A DNA stretch of 12,859 nt from Rhodospirillales bacterium (GTDB taxonomy: Bacteria; Pseudomonadota; Alphaproteobacteria; Micavibrionales; UBA2020), in NCBI GenBank assembly GCA_023266795.1, contig JAHFPI010000036.1:1-12859 (forward strand), in the 5' to 3' direction. This document shows, piece by piece, positions 1 to 6,624 of this stretch (its first letter is position 1; every line of letters begins with the position of its first letter). The notes below the pieces were generated by a model that had not been told where the DNA came from, did no database searches, and worked only from the letters and a program-made list of their open reading frames with translations. The position numbers were made by a program, and so were the translations under genes.

Positions 1-32
1 ATGCCGTCGGTGCCGAAAAGTTTTCTTTTCAT
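1..32 (-). CDS. glmM: Phosphoglucosamine mutase, N-terminal fragment (cut by window edge)
   Basis: Only the first ten complete codons are inside the window. They read MKRKLFGTDG and run on into an incomplete isoleucine codon, which matches the very conserved start of GlmM (M-x-R-K-L/Y-F-G-T-D-G-I-R-G). GlmM interconverts glucosamine-6-phosphate and glucosamine-1-phosphate in the cytoplasm on the way to UDP-GlcNAc for peptidoglycan and lipopolysaccharide. The catalytic serine loop lies outside the window. The ATG is at 32-30 on the minus strand, 12 bases after the ftsH stop, with a GGGCGAAAG stretch before it as a possible ribosome site. ftsH-glmM is a common gene order in proteobacteria, sometimes with folP between; folP is absent here. 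The identification rests on a short but distinctive motif plus synteny. Confidence 0.85.
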   Translation of the reverse strand, partial: MKRKLFGTDG

Positions 33-44
33 GGTCTTTCGCCC

Positions 45-2018
45 TTAAACGTTGCGCGGTTCGGGGGAGCCGAGGTCGACGCCGCCGGCCGCCGGGACGG
101 AGCCGGACTTGTTCTTTTTCTTGTGGCTGGTGGAGTCGGTGTCGCCGCCGGTGTCGCGGTGCAGTTTCTCGCCTTTCAGCACCTGCGGGATTTCGTCGCC
201 GTCCAGCGTTTCGTATTCCAGCAGGGCCTTGGCGAGCATTTCCAGCTCGTTGCGGTAATCGGTGAGGGTCTTCTTGGCGCGGGCATAGGCCTCGTCGACG
301 ATGCGCTTGACTTCGGAGTCGACCTTGTTCGCGGTGGTGGCAGACATGGATTTCTGCTGGCCCATCGAGTAGCCGAGGAACACTTCCTCGCGGTCGGAGC
401 CGTAGTTGATCGGCCCGAGTTCGTCGCTCATGCCCCATTCCATCACCATCCGGCGCGACATATCCGTCGCCATCTTGATGTCGGAGGAGGCGCCGGTCGT
501 CACTTTATCCGCGCCGAAAATCAGCTCTTCGGCGATCCGCCCGCCCATCGCCACGGCGAGGTCGGCATGGAGTTTTTCCTTCGACATCGAAATCCGGTCG
601 CCTTCCGGCAGGCGCATCACCATGCCGAGGGCGCGGCCTCTTGGAATAATCGTCGCCTTGTGGATCGGGTCGGAGGCGGGTTCGTGGATCGCCACGATCG
701 CGTGCCCCGCTTCGTGGTAGGCGGTGAGCTTCTTTTCCTCTTCGGTCATCGCCATCGAGCGGCGCTCGGCGCCCATCATCACTTTGTCCTTGGCGTCCTC
801 GAGCTCCGCCATGCCGACGACGCGCTTGCCGCGCCTTGCCGCTAGCAGCGCCGCTTCGTTGACGAGGTTGGCGAGGTCCGCGCCGGAGAAGCCGGGCGTG
901 CCGCGCGCGATGATCCGCGCCTCGACGTCCTGCGCCAGCGGCACTTTCCGCATATGGACCTTGAGGATTTTTTCGCGCCCGTTGACGTCGGGGTTCGGCA
1001 CCACCACCTGCCGGTCGAAGCGGCCTGGCCTTAACAAGGCAGGATCGAGAACGTCGGGGCGGTTGGTGGCGGCAATCAAAATTACGCCTTCATTGGCCTC
1101 AAAGCCGTCCATCTCGACCAGTAGCTGGTTGAGCGTCTGTTCGCGTTCGTCATTTCCGCCGCCCAAACCTGCGCCGCGATGGCGCCCGACGGCGTCGATC
1201 TCGTCGATGAAAATAATGCACGGCGCGGATTTCTTGCCCTGCTCGAACATGTCGCGCACGCGGCTCGCGCCCACGCCGACGAACATTTCCACGAAGTCGG
1301 AGCCGGAGATGGTGAAGAACGGCACGTTGGCCTCGCCGGCGACGGAGCGCGCCAGCAATGTTTTACCCGTGCCCGGTGGGCCGAGCAGCAGCACGCCCTT
1401 GGGGATTTTTCCGCCGAGGCGCTGGAACTTGTGCGGGTCGCGGAGGAATTCAACGACTTCCTCCAGCTCTTCCTTGGCTTCATCGACGCCCGCGACGTCG
1501 GCGAAGGTCACGCGGCCGAGTTTTTCATTGAGCAGCTTGGCTTTGGATTTGCCGAAGCCCATCGCCTTGTTGCTGCCGCCCTGCATCTGGCGCATGAAGA
1601 AAATCCACACGCCGATCAGCAGCAGCATCGGGAACCACGAGACCAGCACGCCGAAAAACGTCGGCGCATCGCTCTTGTCGGGCGCGCCGCTGATGCGGAT
1701 GCCCTTGCCGTCGATCCGCGACACGACATCGGCGCCGGTCGGGATATAGGCGCTAAACGGGCGGCCGTCGGTATAGGTGCCGCTGACCACGTTGCTGGAG
1801 ATTTTCACGTCGGAGATTTCTTTCCGGTCGGCGGCGGCGGTGAAGTCGCTGTAGGCGACGGCGGTCTGCGCGGCGCCCATGCCCGGACGCTCCTGGCTGA
1901 ACATGTTGAAGACGCCGACCAGCAGCATGGCGATGACCAGCCACAACAGCAGGTTCTTGCCGAAAATGTTATTGCCGTTCTTGTTGTCGTCGTCGTTCTG
2001 TTTTTTATCCACACACAC
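45..2018 (-). CDS. ftsH: ATP-dependent zinc metalloprotease FtsH
   Basis: Membrane-bound hexameric AAA+ protease that extracts and degrades misfolded membrane proteins and short-lived regulators. It is full length at 657 residues. In order: membrane helix at about 21-40, periplasmic domain, second helix at about 121-142, AAA+ module with Walker A GPPGTGKT (213-220), Walker B with FIDEID (270-275) and the second region of homology ending in the RPGRFDR arginine fingers (330-336), then the M41 peptidase domain with zinc motif HEAGH (435-439, catalytic Glu436) and a probable third ligand Asp513 in SSDI. The tail is charged, Gly/Ser-rich and disordered, as in the family. The start is GTG-TGT-GTG: the AAGG at 2025-2022 lies only 3 bases from the GTG at 2018 but 9 from the in-frame GTG at 2012, so the protein may begin VDKKQ. 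It sits 37 bases after tilS and 12 before glmM, probably in one operon. The assignment is certain. Confidence 0.98.
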   Translation of the reverse strand: MCVDKKQNDDDNKNGNNIFGKNLLLWLVIAMLLVGVFNMFSQERPGMGAAQTAVAYSDFTAAADRKEISDVKISSNVVSGTYTDGRPFSAYIPTGADVVSRIDGKGIRISGAPDKSDAPTFFGVLVSWFPMLLLIGVWIFFMRQMQGGSNKAMGFGKSKAKLLNEKLGRVTFADVAGVDEAKEELEEVVEFLRDPHKFQRLGGKIPKGVLLLGPPGTGKTLLARSVAGEANVPFFTISGSDFVEMFVGVGASRVRDMFEQGKKSAPCIIFIDEIDAVGRHRGAGLGGGNDEREQTLNQLLVEMDGFEANEGVILIAATNRPDVLDPALLRPGRFDRQVVVPNPDVNGREKILKVHMRKVPLAQDVEARIIARGTPGFSGADLANLVNEAALLAARRGKRVVGMAELEDAKDKVMMGAERRSMAMTEEEKKLTAYHEAGHAIVAIHEPASDPIHKATIIPRGRALGMVMRLPEGDRISMSKEKLHADLAVAMGGRIAEELIFGADKVTTGASSDIKMATDMSRRMVMEWGMSDELGPINYGSDREEVFLGYSMGQQKSMSATTANKVDSEVKRIVDEAYARAKKTLTDYRNELEMLAKALLEYETLDGDEIPQVLKGEKLHRDTGGDTDSTSHKKKNKSGSVPAAGGVDLGSPEPRNV

Positions 2019-2038
2019 CTGCCTTGTTGCCTTTAACG

Positions 2039-2044
2039 ATTATA
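2039..2044 (-). promoter_or_regulatory. Possible -10 element for ftsH in the tilS-ftsH gap
   Basis: The 37-base gap is AT-rich and holds a perfect TATAAT on the minus strand, about 20 bases before the GTG start codons. No good -35 hexamer stands 16-18 bases upstream; the sequence there is AAGATA, inside the 3' end of tilS. It may allow ftsH to be expressed apart from tilS, which would suit a stress-linked protease, but AT-rich gaps give such matches by chance. Confidence 0.3.
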
Positions 2045-2055
2045 TAGTCTTTATA

Positions 2056-3348
2056 TTAAAATATCTTACCGGAAAAGATAATCCCGCCGGTTTTCAGCCC
2101 TGCGGGGCAGTCGGGACTGTAATAGCTAAGGTGCGGAACAGCCAAGAGATTTTCTCCCCGCCACAGGGCGGGCAGCACCCGCTTCACCTTGAAGGGCAGC
2201 GTTTCCAGAGCAGGTAATTCCGGCGCATTTTTCCTTAATGCGGAAAGCCCGTCTTCGCCCAGCGCACCGATCTCTGCTGATTCGTCCGGCGAAAAGCCGG
2301 AGAGGAGAAAGCGTCCGTCCCACAGCGCCTCTGCCGCCGCGCGTTTCCGGCTGCCGACAACCGCCGCCTCGCGCACGATCAGCAGATCGCCTTTGTGTGG
2401 AAAAATCTCGCAGCCGGCCAGCGTTTTGCCCGCAAATCCGTCCGTTTGCAATTCAAGCCGCGCCGCTTCCACGGCCTCGAAACCGGCGGGGTAGGGCTGC
2501 GGCGCGACGGCCAGCAAAGTCTGCGCCAGCACCCGCCGCTGGATGTCGCGCGGCGCCTGCTGCCACAAACTTGTTTTCAGCGCGGCGTATCCTTCGGGAT
2601 GCAGCGCGACGCAGGCCGCCGCCGTTTGTTCCGTCATCACCTGCAAGGCCTGACGCGCGTCCTCCAGCTTCTGCACCGTCTGCGCCAGCCGCGCAGGGGT
2701 GAGCCCTTCCTCCGCCAGCAGGTTTTCAAACGGGCGCAGCTTCACGCGCAGGTATTTTTCGTTTTTGTTCGAGGGGTCTTCGATCCACGTGACGCCAAAC
2801 TGCCTGCAGGTGGCGCGCAGCTGTTCGCGTGTAAAATTCAGCAATGGGCGGATCAGCGCAACGCCGTCCACGTTGCGTACCGCCGCCATCGCCGCCAGCC
2901 CGTCGAGGCCGCTGCCGTGGGCGAGGCGCATCCAGAAAGTTTCGATCTGGTCTTCGAGATTATGCGCGACCGCCAGCAGGGGGAACCCGCGCCGCCGGCA
3001 TTCGCCAAGCAGCAATTCATACCGCGCCGCCCGCGCCAGCTCCTGCACATGGGTGGCGGGCTTGTCGTTGCGCCATGTCAGAATTTCGTGCGCGATGCCG
3101 CGCGCGCGCAGCAGCTCCTGTATTTCCTGCGCCTCGGTTGTCGAGTCAGGCCGCAGCTTGTGATCGACCGTCAGCGCCAGCAGCTCCCCGCCGGCGCTTT
3201 TCATCCAGTCGTGCAGCAGCATCACCAGCGCCAGACTATCCCCCCCGCCCGACACCGCCACCGCGATTTTTTGGCGCGTTTCGCCGATGCCCAGCTTCTT
3301 CATAGCAAGCGCAAAGTCGGCGGCGGTAATGGCGGTCTGCGGGTTCAT
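2056..3348 (-). CDS. tilS: tRNA(Ile)-lysidine synthetase TilS
   Basis: Cytoplasmic ATP-dependent enzyme that changes cytidine 34 of the CAU anticodon of a minor tRNA-Ile to lysidine, switching both its amino acid identity and its codon from Met/AUG to Ile/AUA. The N-terminal PP-loop nucleotide-binding motif SGGGDS lies at about residue 33-38. It is followed by the family segments VDHKLRPDS, AHNLEDQIET, the RPLL motif and WIEDPSN...RVKLRPF near 189-207. A helical linker and C-terminal tRNA-binding part follow, ending with the usual LPALWRGENLLAVP-type strand. At 430 residues it matches the normal length (E. coli about 432). I chose the ATG at 3348 over a GTG at 3351 because GGTGAG lies about 6 bases before the ATG. 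tilS before ftsH is classic synteny. Upstream the tol-pal/cpoB-type genes often found in this class are absent, replaced by repeats and accessory genes. Confidence 0.96.
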   Translation of the reverse strand: MNPQTAITAADFALAMKKLGIGETRQKIAVAVSGGGDSLALVMLLHDWMKSAGGELLALTVDHKLRPDSTTEAQEIQELLRARGIAHEILTWRNDKPATHVQELARAARYELLLGECRRRGFPLLAVAHNLEDQIETFWMRLAHGSGLDGLAAMAAVRNVDGVALIRPLLNFTREQLRATCRQFGVTWIEDPSNKNEKYLRVKLRPFENLLAEEGLTPARLAQTVQKLEDARQALQVMTEQTAAACVALHPEGYAALKTSLWQQAPRDIQRRVLAQTLLAVAPQPYPAGFEAVEAARLELQTDGFAGKTLAGCEIFPHKGDLLIVREAAVVGSRKRAAAEALWDGRFLLSGFSPDESAEIGALGEDGLSALRKNAPELPALETLPFKVKRVLPALWRGENLLAVPHLSYYSPDCPAGLKTGGIIFSGKIF

Positions 3349-3364
3349 CACACTCTCACCTTCC

Positions 3365-3470
3365 CGTCACCCCCGCCTCGCGCGGGGGCCCAGAAGGCCG
3401 TCTGGCCGTCTTATGAGTCAACAAGACGCGTAGACACGCTACCAGATCCCCGCGCAAGGCGGGGATGACG
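3365..3470. repeat. Palindromic repeat element 1 (inverted pair, upstream of tilS)
   Basis: The left arm at 3365-3394 carries the hairpin CCCCCGC/GCGGGGG. The right arm at 3442-3470 is its inverted, slightly diverged copy: its complement reads CGTCATCCCCGCC then TTGCGCGGGGATCTGG. Between them a second stem CGTCTT/AAGACG (about 3407-3428) encloses a 10-base loop. The whole is a roughly 106-base imperfect palindrome. Its left half aligns with element 2 at 3851 in the same orientation. GC-rich palindromes of this CGTCA-CCCCCGC type are frequent between genes in many alphaproteobacteria. A transcript through it would fold strongly, so it may also act as a transcriptional or mRNA-stability barrier between the GIY-YIG gene and tilS. 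Confidence 0.8.
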
Positions 3471-3491
3471 GCGGTTTTATGAGTCTGGGCT

Positions 3492-3788
3492 CTAACAAAC
3501 AATCGTTTCATACAAATCATCCCATTCCGGATTCATTTCTTCAATGGCCTTCATTTTAGAAGCTCTGCTCCATTTTTTAAGCCTTTTTTCGCGTCTAATA
3601 GCGTTTTCCGCATCGCCAAAAACCTCATAATAAACGAGAGTCTTAATACCGTGTTTTTTTGTAAATCCCTCCGCGACTTCGTTTTTATGCTCTCCTATGC
3701 GCTTCACCAAATCGGAAGTCACGCCGATATAAAACGTACCGTTCCTTTTCGTCGCAAGAATATACACATAGAACTGTTTGTCTGACAT
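3492..3788 (-). CDS. Small orphan GIY-YIG nuclease-fold protein
   Basis: A 98-residue single-domain protein of the widespread short GIY-YIG group (UPF0213/YhbQ-like). The first motif appears as YVYIL (7-11) and the second as FYIG (19-22). The putative catalytic Arg30 follows in LVKRIGEH and the metal-binding Glu67 in the conserved RREKRLKKW segment. The fold cuts DNA in homing endonucleases, UvrC and some restriction enzymes; the role of these short members is mostly unknown, with repair or DNA mobility suggested. There is no extra DNA-binding domain. It is flanked by palindromic elements 1 and 2 and has no operon partner. The ATG at 3788 has only a weak ribosome site. Fold assignment is confident, function is not. 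Confidence 0.92.
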   Translation of the reverse strand: MSDKQFYVYILATKRNGTFYIGVTSDLVKRIGEHKNEVAEGFTKKHGIKTLVYYEVFGDAENAIRREKRLKKWSRASKMKAIEEMNPEWDDLYETIVC

Positions 3789-3850
3789 CGTTGTTGCTCA
3801 TTTAGGGTTCGCACTCGATAAATTTAGAATCATTTCAATCATACAACAAC

Positions 3851-3979
3851 CGTCACCCCCGCTTTACGCGGGGGTCTGGAAGCGCGTCCGCGCGTCTTAT
3901 TGAATACATCATACGACGGCAGGACTGCCTTTTGGGCCCCCGAACAAGTCGGGGGTGGCAAGGGAAGGGGGTCATGGGT
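3851..3979. repeat. Palindromic repeat element 2 (reaches into the lipase-like gene)
   Basis: The left arm at 3851-3880 contains the perfect stem ACCCCCGC/GCGGGGGT (3855-3862 and 3868-3875). It aligns with element 1 through the GCGTCTTAT at about 3892-3900. The right arm is a hairpin CCCCCGA/TCGGGGG at about 3937-3956. The sequence continues as TGGCAAGGGAAGGGGGTCATG to about 3979, where similarity between the two lipase-like genes stops. The element therefore supplies the stop codon and the last few residues of the gene at 3972-4436. The outer boundaries are my estimate from where the paralogues diverge. Confidence 0.65.
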
Positions 3980-4436
3980 TCAGCCCCGCCAGCCAGCCGC
4001 CCAGCGAATGGCCGGTGAGGGTGACTGTATCGCCGCTAAGAGCCGCCTGCGCCGCCACAGTTTTGTAGAACGCGAATGCCAGTATAGATTGCGGCGTTTC
4101 ACTCAATCCGGCACCGCTGCCATAGCTGTTGTAGATGTCCCCGCCAAAATCCACGCCATCAAAGCTGCCGGAGGTAAACTTATCCGTGCCGCGATAGGCG
4201 ATGGTTACCGTACTGCCGTATTGGTAGGCGATGGCGTAGAAGCCGTCGGCGAGCGCCGCTGGATCGTGAACTCCATCAGAAGCAATTATTGCCGCGTTCC
4301 CTATCATTATCGGGTGTGCTGAGTCAAAGGCATCTGATTCGGGAACTCCAAGAACACTTGCGAGATCGATTCCCGGATTGTAACCTCTGTTGTAAGAATC
4401 CATTGACAAAATGGCATCAAAAAGTTGGTTATCCAT
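3972..4436 (-). CDS. Truncated class-3-lipase-like protein, copy 2
   Basis: A 154-residue protein with the front part of an alpha/beta-hydrolase of the lipase class 3 type: an AYRGTD strand-loop (about 80-85) and the nucleophile elbow GHSLGG (142-147, Ser144). It ends seven residues after that motif, so the Asp and His needed for a catalytic triad are absent. The last residues (GLNP) and the stop come from palindromic element 2, not from lipase sequence. Residues 65-147 match copy 1 with three substitutions, while residues about 22-64 are unrelated in detail. The ATG at 4436 has a strong AGGAGAG site and its A overlaps the previous stop (TAATG), so translation is coupled to the upstream gene. 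It is probably a decayed gene or non-catalytic fragment; a functional short protein is possible. Confidence 0.75.
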   Translation of the reverse strand: MDNQLFDAILSMDSYNRGYNPGIDLASVLGVPESDAFDSAHPIMIGNAAIIASDGVHDPAALADGFYAIAYQYGSTVTIAYRGTDKFTSGSFDGVDFGGDIYNSYGSGAGLSETPQSILAFAFYKTVAAQAALSGDTVTLTGHSLGGWLAGLNP

Positions 4437-5137
4437 TATTTCTCTCCTATTTGAAAATCATTGCCCCCAAGGCCTAAAGGCGCACTCGCCGATGAATGAC
4501 CGCCATCTATATAGGACATCTTCACTCTTGGCACCCACGGCAAATACTTCTCGATTCCGGCCGTCACCGGTTCACCTGACCGTTCAAAGATTACATCCTT
4601 TAAGTCGACGCCTTTACCGAAGATATTCTCATCAAGATTTATACTGACCACATGACCGCCCGTTATAAAGGGGCCATAAGATTGGCCGCCTTCTATTTTT
4701 ATTATTACTGCTTTCTCAACTGTTCCTGGATCACTTAAACTTTTAAAATGTACAAACTGTGGATAATAGAACCTGAATTGTTCCAATGGTATAGCAACGC
4801 GATCTTTGTTTTCTTTACTGGGAAACGCCTTGAACACATATTCTGCTTCTCGCTGCCCCCCTATCAGAAAAAACAGAACCCCACGCTTCCCAAGGTCAAC
4901 AACCACAGCCTCGCCCTTGACGACGTTATAAAACACGCCGCCTTGCTGCGGCAGAATTCGCATCTCCGTCTCGCGGCCTGCCTCACGCACCGCATATCCG
5001 GTTTTTTCACCCTCGGGAGTCGTCACTGTCACCGTCACCTTGTACCGCAGAACATCCCCGGCCATGCATTGCTTTATTCCCAGCAGCGCCACCAGAACCA
5101 GCCCCAATACCCAAACAGTTTTTGGAATTTTCTTCAT
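4436..5137 (-). CDS. Exported or membrane-anchored protein of unknown function, copy 2 of the duplicated cassette
   Basis: A 233-residue protein I cannot name. A short basic start (MKKIPK) and a hydrophobic stretch (residues 8-20) precede KQCMAGDV, giving either a signal peptide cut after CMA or an uncleaved anchor; the Cys lacks a proper lipobox. Residues 21-89 are identical to copy 1 and hold the RYKVTVTV...TPEGEKTGYAV and GEAVVVDLGKRGVLF segments. This is a beta-rich pattern I recall from small exported proteobacterial proteins. The rest diverges except for a GVDLK...GEPVTAGIEKYLP stretch near 176-200 and the final IGEK. I start it at the ATG at 5137, aligned with copy 1 and preceded by AGGA inside the previous stop codon. 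A longer frame to 5263 would overlap the lipase-like gene and encode an unrelated, basic extension. It lies 7 bases after copy 1 of the lipase-like gene. Confidence 0.82.
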   Translation of the reverse strand: MKKIPKTVWVLGLVLVALLGIKQCMAGDVLRYKVTVTVTTPEGEKTGYAVREAGRETEMRILPQQGGVFYNVVKGEAVVVDLGKRGVLFFLIGGQREAEYVFKAFPSKENKDRVAIPLEQFRFYYPQFVHFKSLSDPGTVEKAVIIKIEGGQSYGPFITGGHVVSINLDENIFGKGVDLKDVIFERSGEPVTAGIEKYLPWVPRVKMSYIDGGHSSASAPLGLGGNDFQIGEK

Positions 5138-5144
5138 TTTTTTC

Positions 5145-5747
5145 CTACGCCGCCACCAGAAGAGTCGCCGGGATTCCAGCGCGTCGCGACTTGTAATTGT
5201 CGTTCGCTGCATACGCCATACTCTCGAACACAGTGGTCGACACATTTTCAACTTCGCCGACAAAACCCGCCAACCCGCCGCCTAGCGAATGGCCGGTGAG
5301 GGTGACTGTATCGCCGCTAAGAGCCGCCTGCGCCGCCACAGTTTTGTAGAACGCGAATGCCAGTATAGATTGCGACGTTTCACTCAATCCAGCGCCGCTG
5401 CCATAGCTGTTGTAGATGTCCCCGCCAAAATTCACGCCATCAAAGCTGCCAGGGGTAAACTTATCCGTGCCGCGATAGGCGATGGTTACCGTACTGCCGT
5501 ATTGGTAGGCGATGGCGTAGAAACCGTCGGATTCATCTGCTCTTTGGGTGGTTCCAGCTATAAAACCCAAATTTGCTGAATCAGTTAGGATTGTGGCCGC
5601 ACCAATCGTTGCGGGTTCTATTGGGTTTCCCTGTGCATCTAGCACTAAATTTCCATTGGCATCTCTTAATCGTAAATCTATGCCTTGATTGTAGTTTCGA
5701 TTATAGGAGTCCATCGACAAGATGGCATTAAAAAGATCGGCATCCAT
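5145..5747 (-). CDS. Truncated class-3-lipase-like protein, copy 1
   Basis: A 200-residue protein with the N-terminal half of a class-3-lipase-like alpha/beta-hydrolase. It opens with DLFNAILSMDSYNR, has AYRGTD at 90-95 and the nucleophile elbow GHSLGG at 152-157 (Ser154). It then runs 43 residues further through GFVGEVENVSTTVFESMAYAAN before stopping; family members normally continue for 100 or more residues with the Asp and His. No active triad is visible. Residues 25-72 hold an insert absent or different in copy 2 (a NGNLVLDAQGNP stretch like a repeat turn). The last residues SRRAGIPATLLVAA are rich in Arg and Ala and look like read-through of a half palindromic repeat. The ATG has a TAGGAGA site and overlaps the upstream stop as TAATG. 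Likely a remnant, possibly a non-enzymatic partner. Confidence 0.78.
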   Translation of the reverse strand: MDADLFNAILSMDSYNRNYNQGIDLRLRDANGNLVLDAQGNPIEPATIGAATILTDSANLGFIAGTTQRADESDGFYAIAYQYGSTVTIAYRGTDKFTPGSFDGVNFGGDIYNSYGSGAGLSETSQSILAFAFYKTVAAQAALSGDTVTLTGHSLGGGLAGFVGEVENVSTTVFESMAYAANDNYKSRRAGIPATLLVAA

Positions 5748-6379
5748 TATTTTTCTCCTATTTTAAAAGCCCACGGTCCAATACGGCGTGGATCGCCGTA
5801 ATGTAAATCCCTAAACCATTCCATGAAGCCCGTTTCGGGTCCATAAGAAGGGAGATATTTGTTAATTCCAGTTGTTACTGGCTCACCTGTTATTTCAACA
5901 GTTACCTCTTTCAGTGCCACACCTTCGCCGAATGATTTTGCAAGATTCTTGTACTCAACACCCTTCACTGTTTTAGGATCGCTTAAGTCCGTAAAAGTAA
6001 AGGTTCCAACGTATGGGTATTTTACAGGCGCAAGAACGGCCTTGTTCTTTTGATCTTTTCCTGCAAAAGTCTTGAAAATGAATTCAGCTTCGTCCTGGCC
6101 ACTCATTATCGAGAACAGAACCCCACGCTTACCAAGATCAACCACAACAGCCTCGCCCTTGACGACGTTATAAAACACGCCGCCCTGCTGCGGCAGAATT
6201 CGCATCTCCGTCTCGCGACCTGCTTCACGCACCGCATATCCGGTTTTTTCACCTTCGGGCGTTGTGACTGTCACCGTCACCTTGTATCGCAGCACATCTC
6301 CCGCCATGCACTGCTTTATTCCCAGCAGGCCCGCCACTAGCACTATCAGCACCCAGACGAATTTTGGAATTTTTCTCAC
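5747..6379 (-). CDS. Exported or membrane-anchored protein of unknown function, copy 1 of the duplicated cassette
   Basis: A 210-residue paralogue of the protein at 4436-5137. It has the same basic start (MRKIPK), hydrophobic segment at about 8-20 and KQCMAGDV junction, and residues 21-89 are identical. By eye the DNA of that block differs at about fifteen positions, all silent, which points to selection on the protein. From residue 90 the copies diverge; this one is 23 residues shorter, keeping only a GEGVALK...GEPVTTGINKYLP segment (151-177) and the final KIGEK. The start is GTG at 6379, after a weak GGGTGA ribosome site. It is the first gene of the four-gene minus-strand unit and is coupled by TAATG to the lipase-like gene. 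The strict pairing suggests the two products work together, for example as an exported partner or inhibitor; that is inference. Confidence 0.85.
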   Translation of the reverse strand: MRKIPKFVWVLIVLVAGLLGIKQCMAGDVLRYKVTVTVTTPEGEKTGYAVREAGRETEMRILPQQGGVFYNVVKGEAVVVDLGKRGVLFSIMSGQDEAEFIFKTFAGKDQKNKAVLAPVKYPYVGTFTFTDLSDPKTVKGVEYKNLAKSFGEGVALKEVTVEITGEPVTTGINKYLPSYGPETGFMEWFRDLHYGDPRRIGPWAFKIGEK

Positions 6380-6422
6380 GCGTCACCCGTTGTGTTCATG
6401 TTCCGTCCCGCGAGGGAAGTTT

Positions 6423-6450
6423 ATCCTAGCAGGCCGATGAAAAACGCCAA
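6423..6450 (-). promoter_or_regulatory. Possible promoter of the duplicated cassette
   Basis: On the minus strand a TTGGCG (6450-6445) stands 16 bases before TAGGAT (6428-6423). Each hexamer matches four of six consensus bases. Transcription would start near 6415, leaving a leader of about 36 bases to the GTG at 6379. The remaining DNA up to 6540 is AT-rich with no other signal I can defend. Confidence 0.35.
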
Positions 6451-6557
6451 GTATTTCAAAGGGAAAAGAACAGTACCGCAGAAGGGCTGTTTTTATTTTT
6501 CATACATATAGTTGTTTGTAATATTCATTATTAGCGGATTGACTAAACTTTAACAAT

Positions 6558-6588
6558 ATGTCAAGAATCTGTACATTCTGATTATAAT
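6558..6588 (+). promoter_or_regulatory. Probable promoter of the large ankyrin gene
   Basis: A perfect TATAAT lies at 6583-6588, about 36 bases before the start codon, preceded by TG two bases earlier (near-extended -10). The best -35 match is ATGTCA at 6558-6563 with a long 19-base spacer. A better -35 hexamer, TTGACT (6539-6544), has only AAGAAT 18 bases downstream. Either could serve. The stretch is much more AT-rich than the genes beside it, which fits a divergent promoter region. Confidence 0.4.
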
Positions 6589-6624
6589 TCCGTACCTCAA
6601 TTTTTAACAAAAAGGTGCAATACA

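Noticed and set aside
1179..2036. Long open frames opposite ftsH and opposite tilS (also 2395-3468)
   Set aside because: They are antisense to unmistakable genes; the translations are low-complexity His/Arg/Ala/Asp-rich with no domain, as expected from GC-rich codon bias.
5138..5263. Upstream extension of the exported protein copy 2 to an ATG at 5263
   Set aside because: It would overlap the lipase-like gene by about 120 bases and add an Arg-rich stretch missing from copy 1; the ATG at 5137 aligns with copy 1 and has its own ribosome site.
3972..6379. Firm naming of the cassette as a type VI lipase effector with immunity protein
   Set aside because: The lipase-like parts lack a full triad, no secretion genes are present, and the exported protein matches no immunity family I can identify from sequence alone.
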